Shown: positions 45,379 to 55,204 of the stretch, one piece after another
Layout: every line of letters begins with the position of its first letter
Numbering within the stretch: the stretch's first letter is position 1
DNA from: Chaetoderma sp. LZ-2023a
Taxonomy: Eukaryota > Mollusca > Caudofoveata > Chaetodermatida > Chaetodermatidae
Assembly: GCA_034401795.1 (NCBI GenBank)
Contig: CM067373.1
Span: 40,989,781-41,053,780, forward strand
Direction: 5' to 3'
Length of the DNA stretch: 64,000 nucleotides
Notes under the pieces: generated by a model
Told to the model about the DNA's origin: nothing
Database searches by the model: none
The model's input: only the letters and a program-made list of their open reading frames with translations
Position numbers and translations under genes: made by a program

Positions 45379-46061
45379 ATGAAATTCATATCTGGTTTGC
45401 ATCCTGAAAAACACTGAGCCACTCCTAGACAATATACGGTTCCCAGAACCACTCCTAGACAATATGCTGTTCCCAATCTAGATTTTGGGGCTATATACCC
45501 TCAAAAAGTCCCTTTATAATGAGAAATCCTGAGTATGTGTGACACACTGCGTGTGTTTGTGTGTATGTTGATATTTCTGGCTATATTAGATTAAGATAAC
45601 TCCTATGATCTTTTAATAGTGTTTTGATAGGATAGCTATTGAATATTTTGAAAATAATTTGACTGGAAACTATTGCTGCTTAAAGCAGCAACAGTTTCCA
45701 GTCAAATTATTTTCAAAATATTCAACAAAAAATGTGCTGCTGTAATGAAATTCATATCTGTGCGTGGGCGCGCTGTGCTTTGATATTCTTGTGACAATTA
45801 TTTATATATATGCAGTTTGTTATTGTCCTCGGGTCTTCCACTACTGCGGTTGCTTCAGTTCCACAGGCAAAAGTGCGTGCGCTGTGTTTTGATATTCTTG
45901 TTTTATAAAGTTTAATAAAGTTTATATATGATAATATGATGAACTTAGTAACTGTGTTTGTTTTTTGTCTGATTGAAAGTCCCAAAATGAGGTCTGGAAA
46001 ATTTGAAATTGAGTCTGGAAAAAGTCTGGAATTTAATTCTGCTGAGGGTGTATGAACCCTG
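45379..46061 (-). mobile_element. hAT-like non-autonomous element, copy A (inverted partner of copy B)
   Basis: The arm from 45379 (taatgaaattcatatctgg) to 46061 (gtatgaaccctg) is the reverse complement of about 47248-47940 over nearly its whole length. That includes a hairpin element at the same internal position. In reverse its end reads CAGGGTTCATACACC, a hAT-type terminus. Its other terminus is not clear. No transposase is present. Confidence 0.7.
45641..45724. repeat. Foldback hairpin element inside copy A
   Basis: tattgaatattttgaaaata...ttcaaaatattcaaca arms with ttaaag at the loop. It sits at the same place in copy A as 47580-47670 does in copy B, so it was there before the two copies separated. 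Confidence 0.8.
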
Positions 46062-46245
46062 CGGTCGGTCTGACCTCGGTCGGTGGGTCGGTCGATTTGG
46101 GTGGGCGAGTTGGTCGGTCAGTCCGACCTCGGTTGGTCGGTCTGTGGGTGGGTTGGTCAGTCAGTCGTGGGTCGGTCGGTCGGTCAGTTGGTCGGTGGGT
46201 GGGTCAGTCAGTTAGACCTCTGGCAGTTGGTCGGTCGGTCTTCTA
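46062..46245. repeat. GGTC-type array, second block
   Basis: The same ggtcggtc, ggtgggt and ccgacctcgg words as 43612-44220. The array may have been one piece before the intervening 1.8 kb was inserted. Confidence 0.85.
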
Positions 46246-47247
46246 GCCTACAGGACTAGTCTACCAGCTTACTAGCCTAGTCTAACAGCCTACTAATCTA
46301 CTAGCCTATATGCCTAGTCTACCCGCTTACTAGCCTACAGTCCTAGTATACCAGCCTACTAGCCTATGGGCCTAGTCTATCTTTCATGTTTAGGCCATAG
46401 CTCTGCCTTAGCCAGTCTTGTCTTGGTCTTAATTAGATAGCAGCTAAGCTATGGCTAGGCCTTATCCGGGCTTAGATATGCCTTACCTAGCCTTAGCTAT
46501 GGCTACCTAGTCATTACCTAACCATTAGATAGGCTTAGTTAGGCCTTCCTAGGCCTAATCTATGCCTTATCTATGCTTCGCTTAGTCTTACCTTGGCCTT
46601 AGCTATGCTTATTTAGGTATTAGTTAGTCCTTACTTCGACCTTACCTGGTCCTTATTTAAGCTTGGCTAGGTCTTAGCGAGGCCTTAACCTGGCATTGCT
46701 TAGCCTTACATAGGCATTGACCAGGCTTTGCTAGGCATTACCTAGGCTTGGGTAGGCCTTAGCCAGGCTGGATTAGGTATTACTTAGATCATAGCTAAGA
46801 TTGGCTAGGCCTGAGTGTAGCCTTATCTAGGCTTGGATATACTTTATCTAGGTCTTAGTTACCGTAGGTTTTAGCTAGTAATAGCTAGGCACTACCTATG
46901 CCTTAGCTAAGGCCAGGCTAGCCTTATATAGTTCTAAGCTATGTCTTATCTAGGATTGGCTTAGTCTTACCTAGGCCTTAGCTATGCTTATGTAGGCATT
47001 AGTTAGTCCTTACTTAGACCATATCTGGTCCTTATTTAGATTTGGCATTACTTAGACCATAGCTAAGCTTGGCTATGCTTGAGCATGGCCTTATCTAGGC
47101 TTGGATATACATTATCTACTAGGTCTTAGTTAGGTTTTGGCTAGCATTAGCTACTCTTTACTTAAACCTCAGGTAGGCTTGGCTATGCCTTAGCTAGGCT
47201 GGATTAGGCTGTACCAAGGCATAAGCTAGGCTGAGGTAGGCCTTATA
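46246..47247. repeat. CTAG-rich degenerate array
   Basis: First about 130 bases of ctagcctac/ctagtctac words. Then about 870 bases of irregular cttagctagg, ccttacctagg and ttaggcttgg words. No fixed unit length. No stop-free frame of interest. Confidence 0.85.
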
Positions 47248-48068
47248 CAGGGTTCATACACCTTCAGCAGAATTAAATTCCATACCTTTTCCAGACTTTT
47301 TCCAGACTCAATTTCAAATTTTCCAGACCTCATTTAGGGACTTTCAATCAGACAAAAAACAAACACAGTTACTAAGTTCATCATATGATATATAAACTTT
47401 ATAAAACAAGAATATCAAAACACAGCGTGCACACTTTTGCCTGTGGAACTGAAGCAACCGCAGTAGTGGAAGACGTGAGGACAATAACAAACAGCATATA
47501 TAAATAATTGTCACACGAATATCAAAGCACAGCGCGCGCACACACACAGATATGAATTTCATTACAGCAGCACATTTTTTGTTGAATATTTTGAAAATAA
47601 TTTGACTGGAAACTGTTGCTGCTTTAAGCAGAAAGTTTCCAGTCAAATTATTTTCAAAATATTCAACAGCTATTCTATCAAAACAAACTATTAAAAGATC
47701 ATAGGAGTTATCTTAATCTAATATAGCCAGAAATATCAACATACACACAAACACATACAGTGTGTCACACATACACAGGATTTCTCATTATAAAGGGACT
47801 TTTTGAGGGTATATAGCCCCAAAATCTAGATTGGGAACCGCATATTGTCTAGGAGTGGCTCTTGGAACCGCATATTGTCTAGGAGTGGCTCAGTGTTTTT
47901 CAGGATACAAACCAGATATGAATTTCATTACCGATATTTAATTTTCCATACATTTTCCATACCAGTTGGCCCAAAATTGGAAATTCCACACTTTTTCCAG
48001 ACCTGGAAAAGGCTTTCCTAAATTTCCATACCTTTTCCAGACTTCCCTATAGGAATAGACGAACCCTG
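47248..48068 (+). mobile_element. hAT-like non-autonomous element, copy B, inserted in the CTAG array
   Basis: Begins CAGGGTTCATACACCTTCAG and ends, in reverse, CAGGGTTCGTCTATTCC. Both ends contain ttccagac/tctggaaaa motifs. cttata directly flanks both sides, a 6-base match that may be the rest of an 8-base duplication. The CTAG array continues on both sides. The interior holds a foldback hairpin at 47580-47670 and no transposase. Confidence 0.75.
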
Positions 48069-48240
48069 CTTATATAGGCCATAGCTAGTCTTGGTTATGC
48101 CATACCTAGGCCATACCCAGACTTTGCTAGCCTATTGCTAAGCTTTGGTCAGGATTGACAATGCCTTAATCAGGTCTTAACTAGTGCTTTATTAGGCTTA
48201 TCCAGGCCTTAACAAGGCATAGCTAAGCCTGGCAACGGTC
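48069..48240. repeat. CTAG-rich array, continuation
   Basis: Resumes the ccatacctagg, cttaactagtg and ccaggcc words of the array left of copy B. Confidence 0.75.
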
Positions 48241-48245
48241 TAGGG

Positions 48246-48560
48246 ATGAAGGAAATTTCAATTTCCCTTTCTCAGAGATCTAACAATACTCACCATTCTA
48301 TTACTTCTGATACAAGTTATCTTGGATAGCTGGCCCTAGGAATATAGACTTAGTAAGCTTTACCGGCTCCTGGAACCGGGTACTCGGCTCCCAACAGCCG
48401 AGTACCCGCTTGCCATGAAGCTCATATTGTTTGCATAGCCACCAAACAAGAGATATCCATGGCTTGCCTCCGAGGGTCTGGGAGGCAGGGTCCGTAATAA
48501 AATGGTGAGTATTGTTAGATCTCGGAGAAAGGGAAATTGAAATTTCCTTCATTCTCCTTC
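48246..48560. mobile_element. Small inverted-repeat element with central hairpin
   Basis: The first about 58 bases (atgaaggaaatttcaatttc ... ctaacaatactcaccattct) are the near-perfect reverse complement of about 48500-48557. The middle holds a second hairpin, gggtactcggct-cccaac-agccgagtaccc, near 48388-48417. A third copy of 'caatactcaccattctatta' follows at about 48565, in the orientation of the left arm. Family unknown. It may be linked to the DIRS-like fossil to its right. Confidence 0.7.
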
Positions 48561-49093
48561 GATCAATACTCACCATTCTATTACTTCTTATATACACCAG
48601 ATTTAGACAGTAACCTGGTGGGAAGGGGCAAGCCATCAATTGCTACTTTTGCCCCTTGGAGAAAGAGCTTAGACTTAAACTTGACAAATGGAGACGTAAA
48701 AGGACCATCAAGTTAAAGGGACCGAATCACATTCGCATCACTGCCCCCCCCCAACCCCCCCCCCCCCAACCCCTTTTGTCTCCTAAGAGAAGGGAGAGAA
48801 CTCACGAACATGCATCTCGCCTGAAAACACAAATATGCTAAGAAGGTTAACTGCTCTTTGCATATATCAGCCTGGGAATGAGCATGAATATTTAAGATGA
48901 ATGAACATGATATATACACATAATACAAAAAATTACCTCAAGATATTCGGATTCCAGATGCGGAGCCTATAACCAATCACTCGTCCGGCCATCAGTGATA
49001 CAATCTGGTTGACATCCTCTCGCTTGACCATGTCTGTTTCTTAAATCTTGCTTACAAATGCCAAAAACGGAGAATTGCAGTGTGGTCATTTAA
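48561..49093. other. Spacer with C homopolymer tracts
   Basis: Contains C runs at about 48744-48773 (cccccccc-aa-cccccc type). Otherwise it is non-coding sequence left of the recombinase region, possibly part of the DIRS-like element's end. Confidence 0.4.
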
Positions 49094-50209
49094 CTATCGT
49101 TTCAAAACAGCTAAAGCAAGTGGATTGGCAGAGTCTGACATATCCCTCATATAGTAATCCATGAAAAAGGCCCCGCAGTGCCATTGTGCAACAGCCATGA
49201 TGTCCTCTAACGGAACACCATTGTAAAGGGCGGTCGAGGCGGCTATTCCTCTAACATCGTGTGCCCTTGCGCATTGCACCTGGTGCCCAGTCGCAATCTC
49301 ATGGGTAGTCTGAATACATTCCACTACCCAACGAGAGATAGAATCCATGGATGCGGTGCCATATGGCTTTTTATGGCAGATCCACAGATGTCTATCATTC
49401 GACCGTAACGAGTCTGTCCATCTTTTGTACTTAGTCAAAGCACCGACTGGGTACCAGACACTGGCATCACGATCAAACCTAGTTAGTTTCGGTATAATGA
49501 TCGGTTTGCCGGGATATTTCAAAGCTTGATTGTTTGACATAAACTCTGCTCTTGGCAGTAGATGCAGACCCTCTCCAGAGACAATAAATCGGTCCCTCTC
49601 TGCTGAAAGCGCATGGATCTCACTGCGCATTCTAGCTGAGGAAGCCGCCAATAGAAAGACCGCCTTTAGAGTCAAATGCTTTAGATTAGCTGAACGCAAT
49701 GGTTCGAAAGGGTGCTTGGCCAGTACATTAAGCACTAAAGATAGACTCCAGGCTGGAATGACTACCAGTTGTCTCGGTCGGAGATTGCTCATTCTCTTCC
49801 CCATCACATTTAACTGGGCCACCTCTGGACTATCCCTGTTGGCTAGACAAGGGATAACTGATGCCAAAGCTGACTTGTATCCAGTAATTGTGACAGGAGC
49901 TAGTCCTGAAAAGAACAGCTCACAGAGAAAGTCTGCTATTTGCTGAATAGTGGATTGAAAGGTATTAATACTCTTTCCTTCACACCAGTCTGCAAACCTG
50001 TTAACCTTGTGGTTATATGACTTGAAGGTTGACCTCCTTCTCGCAGCTGCGATTAATTTCGCAGTTTGTCGAGAAAAATTTGATAACATCCACCCAGTCA
50101 AGTTGAACATTTCGGGACGCTTGTGTAGGAAGCGTCCCTTGGCCTGGGAGATCTCGGGTAACCGCACTGGATTGTCCACCAGCAGATCTAGAAGATCCGT
50201 AAACCACAA
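49094..50209 (-). pseudogene. Tyrosine recombinase region of the DIRS-like fossil
   Basis: About 370 codons. An N-terminal SAM-like domain (STFKSYNHKVNRFADWC, TITGYKSALASV) precedes the catalytic part. The expected landmarks of the family are visible: an arginine in SARMRSEIHAL, HDVRGIAAS, QWHCGAFF and a tyrosine in MDYYMRD. This is the integrating enzyme of DIRS-type elements, which inserts circular DNA without target duplication. There is no ATG at the start of the open stretch. Treated as a fossil part. Confidence 0.8.
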
Positions 50210-50789
50210 CCTGCTGGGTCAAAATGGTGCTATTAGCAGGACCAGGCACGGTTCCTCTCTGACGGTCGGTGGCAACATTGGGGTAGGTAGGCACCTCCAC
50301 AACCTTCTTGGCCGGAGGCGGCTGAGAAGACCCAGTAGAAACAGAAGCAGCACGAGGCTTGGCTTTCGCCTTGCTTTTATGCTTCTTCTGCTTCTTAGAA
50401 GGGTGTCTGGTTAGTGGCTTGGCGAGTGATGAGTGCCATAAGTTTGTGAGGGTCTTGTTCAAGATTACAGCCCCTAGTGCATGCGCCTCTCGCACTAGTT
50501 CCAGCTGCAGATTCACCACTAACCGATTCTGCGCGATGCTGGCAGTGTCTTCTAAGATGGCCCACGCTTGGACACCAAAGATGCTAGGGCCAGTAAGGGG
50601 CGTCCCAAGAAGACGCTCCCTAACAGCCATAGCTGGACGCATATGGTCAAGGACCATCTGCCTCCTAGACTTTGTCACTTGCGCCTGCACCCTTGCCAAT
50701 GCGTCCATAGACAACACTCTGGACTCCCAGCATCCAGCGATCATCCTCAGTGACCGCTGGCACAACACCATATCTGTCGTATTCCGCAC
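50013..50789 (-). pseudogene. Gag-like region of the DIRS-like fossil
   Basis: About 258 codons with a helical first half (MAVRERLLGTPLTGPSIFG, LELVREAHALG). A lysine-rich, disordered stretch follows (KKQKKHKSKAKAKPR), then serine/proline-rich sequence. Position before the recombinase and composition suggest the gag-like protein of DIRS elements. I recognise no zinc knuckle. More of the region probably continues toward 51900 but is eroded. Confidence 0.5.
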
Positions 50790-52075
50790 GGGGAATACGG
50801 CACCTTGCCCGCACCTCCCTGGAGGCTGCAGGGAGATGGCCCTTGGTCAGAAGCTGTTTGCTATAAATAGCATCCAACAACTCCATAAAGACTGGATCCG
50901 GGATGCGGGCAAAATCCAGGTCCTAATCGATACCACCGATGGACGGGGTGCATCCTCCTCGGTCGTGGTCGAAACCACAGAGCCAAGCCAGAGCCTCCGA
51001 CCAGTCTGTCCGTGAAGAGGACACTCCCGTGAACACGTCACCCGTCGACGTGCTCACGGGCCTACCAGCAACGGCCTCCCGGCTAGGAGCCATTGCTGAT
51101 ACGCCAGGAACTCCGGTACCGTACGGTTCCGCCGCCAACCCATGGAAAACACCAGTCCATGGAGTAGGCCCACACGGAAAATTGTGCGGACCCGTAACGG
51201 TTGAGGAACCGTGGCCAAGCACAGGCGCCAATGGCACCCCATGCCTGACCGCTGGACCAGGCGATATAGGTGTATACTACGCCTGGCCAGCCACACAGGT
51301 CACTGTGTCGGTTGGCGGCAAACCAACCATCACAGAACCAGTGCCCGGTACAGGAGTGGCCTCAACCATGGGCGGAGCTGCTGTCCTGGCTTGCGCCAAG
51401 CCAGACAGATGGAGGATGGTTCCGCAGCATCTCAGGCCGCAGCAATCTCTCCTCCTCGGCCTCCTCGTCTTCAGACTCCGAAGAGTCGTCACCAGACGAG
51501 GAAGCACTGGAGCCGTCCTTGTGGATGGCTCCCATACTTGACCGGCTACCGCTACTGGACCACCCAGAGGTGGCCGCAGAGAGACAGAACCCATCAGGCC
51601 AGAGCCCGACGGGACTGCCAGGGAGCTGTACGAAACGGTTCCCTCGCTGGCCAGTCCAGAACCCTGTCCAAGGACATGGTCTGTACCAAGCACGGGAAGA
51701 GACTGCCCTGCAACTTTTGGTAGCAGGGACGACACCAGCGTGGGAAGGACGCTATGCAAGAAGCCTTGCATAGCAGGTCCAAACCACGCCAGAGGTGCCA
51801 TTTCCGCAACCTCCGGTTGCAGATGTCTCATGGCACTCGTCACATGATGGCAGGGCTGGCGTGGCCTATAAATAAGCACAAACCTACAATAAACAGGCGG
51901 AACGAAACACGAATGGAAGGCAGACAAATAATTTTCAAATAAATTTGACCCTAAATTAATGTTACCCTCCAGCACCCCACCCCGCCACATTACAGCAAAG
52001 ATCGCATTGATTATGACGACAAGAACGAAACGGGTAACATACACCCATATACTGATCCTGAAGGATGTATAAACG

Positions 52076-52374
52076 CAGGGTTTGTACACCTTTCTGGTAT
52101 TAAAATTCCATGACTTTTCCATGACCAAAATTAACAAATTCCATGACCTCCAAGAATTAATATCTAGCAAATTTGTGTGTATGACATAGATACATAAGTT
52201 ACGACCTGAGCTATTATGTAAAATATCTGGCCAAAGGCTTGTTTTGATAAGCGGTTGCTATAATTTTCATTGCATTAAGGTGACGGTGGAAATTAATGCC
52301 TCAGACTTCTTTAATTTTGCACGATTACCATTTTCCATGACTTTTCAATGACATATGAGAAAAAATTATGATTT
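52076..52374 (+). mobile_element. hAT-like non-autonomous element, cut off by the block junction
   Basis: Starts CAGGGTTTGTACACCTTTC, related to the ends of copies A and B. It has 'attccatgacttttccatga' near its left end and the complementary 'ttttccatgacttttcaatg' near 52330. Its expected right terminus is absent: the sequence passes at 52375 directly into the duplicated block, inside an LTR. The break therefore removed the last few dozen bases. Confidence 0.65.
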
Positions 52375-53406
52375 TCCGTACGTCATATTTAATCCGATTC
52401 CGGCTAGCCGCTAATCATTTTGTCAATTTGATAATGTGTACCTCGTCTGACAATGTATGCATATCCCACGCTGATAATGTACGTATTCCTCTTACAAGGA
52501 CGCTATGGACGGTACCAGTTATCCAGTGCTAATAATATATATCCAAATAATAAATATATATCCAAATAATAAGATGCTGGTAATGCATCTAAGTATAGAT
52601 GATGATGATCATTGCTAGTAACCGCTGTTCGGTACATCTTAATATACATGGTGACATAGTCTATTAGCTCGCCTGGTATTCACATCTGAATTTTGAATTT
52701 TTATTCGGGACTGACTCGTACATATAAGATGTCCAGCGGGGTCATGACTTCCCACAAAACAATCCCATATCTACACATGCCCCTCAACCGAAGTTAATTA
52801 GCCGTCTCTTGAGGCCTAAAGAGAGTGATAATTAACTCGTTGTGCACCATCAACAACCTAAACCACGCCCTACCAGAGTCCTCCAGACCATGTCATACAT
52901 CCGACTACATCATATCTTAACTCCAACAATGTTAACTAAACATGTCCGGGTAACGGAATATCGGGCGCAATCGACCGTCCCCGGAAGCATAGGAAAACAG
53001 CATAATTCTATACAAAATGCAAACTTGTCCGGGTAATGGAATATCGGGCTGAAATTACCATCCCCGGAAACACATTAATAGCATCATTAAGATATAACTA
53101 TATCAGTATATATATATGCGTAATATGACAATATCAATACAAACAAAATTACAGTGCAAAATCATTACAACTCATGTTCAAGCATTATGATAGTATAAAA
53201 GTCAATTCCCTACCACTGAGTGTTCCATACAAAACATATGAAGTTAACTCCAAAATGTCATTGGGATGAGTCCACTCGGTCACTAAGATCCACGTTAGGT
53301 GTACCAATGTCATTGTATAGCTCCACGTCTATCCAGTCATCAGCCGTCGGGTCGATCTCGGTCCTGGCAATAGCGTTAGGCGACGACCCGGCCAACATCT
53401 CCACCA

Positions 53407-55154
53407 TTACCGGCAGGGCTGCAGTTCCCCGCGGTCGCGGAGGATGAATATGATGTGGCGCACTACTATGGGCGCAGGTGGCTTGCATTTAATCCAAATC
53501 CACATGCGTTGTAAGACGCCACATTTATATAAAATAAATATCACAACAATCACCGCAACGGAGGAGCCCGTTGCATACGATACGAGAGAGTGTACCCCCA
53601 TGCCATCGACCAACACTGGGTCGATCGCGGATAGCGGTGCTAGCGGCACGTACTTGGACTTTCGTAAATGGTTCCAGGGTTGCATTTTCAAGTGATTCAT
53701 TATCATGGATTGGTTCAGAACCCCGGTCACATTCAAATGGGGAAATTCAATGGCCAAACTAACCCGAGTGTACGTCCGACTGTAAGACGCTACAGGCTCG
53801 AATTGCCACCCTTTCCCACTATACCCACATTCACCAGACATTAACGCATACACTCCATTATTCACCACACACCGGTCGGTCAGTCGTCCATCGCAGTGTA
53901 TATCCATCGTTTCACCGAACGTTTGCAACACTACGCCTATTTCCTTATCGGCAAACAATTTGCTAGATGTTTCATTTGATTCGGAAAGCTGAATATTACA
54001 AGCACTGTTAGTTGTGTTGGTTAACAGGCTTACAATGCACGGAACGTGGGTCTTGTCGACCCGTAGTGGACTATGACACACTCGGGGCTCCTCCCCGCGA
54101 CATTCGGAGGGCGTGAAGTACCATCCAGTCTTGGTGTCAAGACCGATGCTGGTTCGCGCGATCAGTACTTGCATGTAGTATCCCCTCGCATTTAGCGGTT
54201 CCGGCCACGCATGCAACCCGTATTCGATATATTCGCCTCCGTCGATTAGCGGTAACGTCGCTACATAATGGAGTCGTGAGTCGTCTTTCCATAATGGATA
54301 CGCGACCACGTTGCGGTAGTACCATTGATACGGATGTATCATCCGATTTCCCACATTAACTTGTTTGGCCACGGAATCGAGGTCGGCAGGACTGAATAAC
54401 TCTTCTGTTAGCCTACCCAGTTCTAGGGACGCCGTTTGTCTATGAAACTGCGCTGCTGCCCTCTGGTAGCTATACATTACACTTTCGGCGGAGTCAATAA
54501 GGTGTCCAAGTCGCACTAATGCGTATAATTCGGCGTGTCGGGTGGCGTGCACTTTAAATACATCGCTCACATTTCTCGTTAATTCCACTAGGCTGGTGGT
54601 AACTTCGTTGATACGGTCAATGTTGGTATTGATCCCTACGAAAGCCAGTTTCACATGGGACGCTAGTTCGTTGGAGAAATGTACCAGACGATTCATATCC
54701 CTCAAAGCAATCTTGACTACCTTTTTAATCGCATCTATATCACCTGAGGTAGCGGTACCGAATAGGGACGAGGCTATGTCCCCGACAAAGTTGAATAAGC
54801 CACGTTTTTGTCGTATACTGTCCCTACCACCATATTTTCTTGTGTCTTAACAGCGATCTTCCTAATATTGTTAACACGATGTTGCAAACCGAAAATGTCT
54901 TGAATGCTTAATGAAGTCTTCCGGCCGACGTTCGCAATAAGAGCACGAAATTGTGCTAACCGTTCAAGAAATTTGGCGGGCAAATAAGGGTGGTCGATAG
55001 ACACCACTACAGTCCATTCAGCTCGGATAACGGATATATCCTCGGGTTTAGTTATCAATAACCCGTTTGGTAACCTATGTACACTAGACTTTTTACACAT
55101 TCCACTTATTAAACCCACCATGGATACTACCACACTAAATCGTAAAATACGCAT
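53407..55154 (-). pseudogene. Envelope-like region of Ty3/Gypsy copy 2
   Basis: Counterpart of 32461-34208: hydrophobic leader, cysteine-spaced ectodomain and a membrane segment near its end. Near-identical to copy 1. Confidence 0.7.
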
Positions 55155-55204
55155 GATTCCACGTTCTGCGATGCTTACTAGTACAATTATAGACAGAAGG
55201 ATAA

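Larger units (their letters stand above)
49094..51900 (-). mobile_element. DIRS-like tyrosine-recombinase retrotransposon fossil
   Basis: On the minus strand a gag-like region is followed by a tyrosine-recombinase region. The segment leading into the recombinase (LTGWMLSNFS) resembles the linker found between RNase H and recombinase in DIRS elements. I see no reverse transcriptase domain in the window. The element reads as broken, by several changes, and its ends are not defined. The right limit is approximate. The flanking inverted repeats at 48246-48560 could belong to it but this is not shown. A Crypton is the alternative. Confidence 0.7.

Noticed and set aside
50939-51773. Plus-strand frames of 167-200 codons
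   Set aside because: They lie antisense to the DIRS-like gag region; proline- and serine-rich content follows from local GC content.
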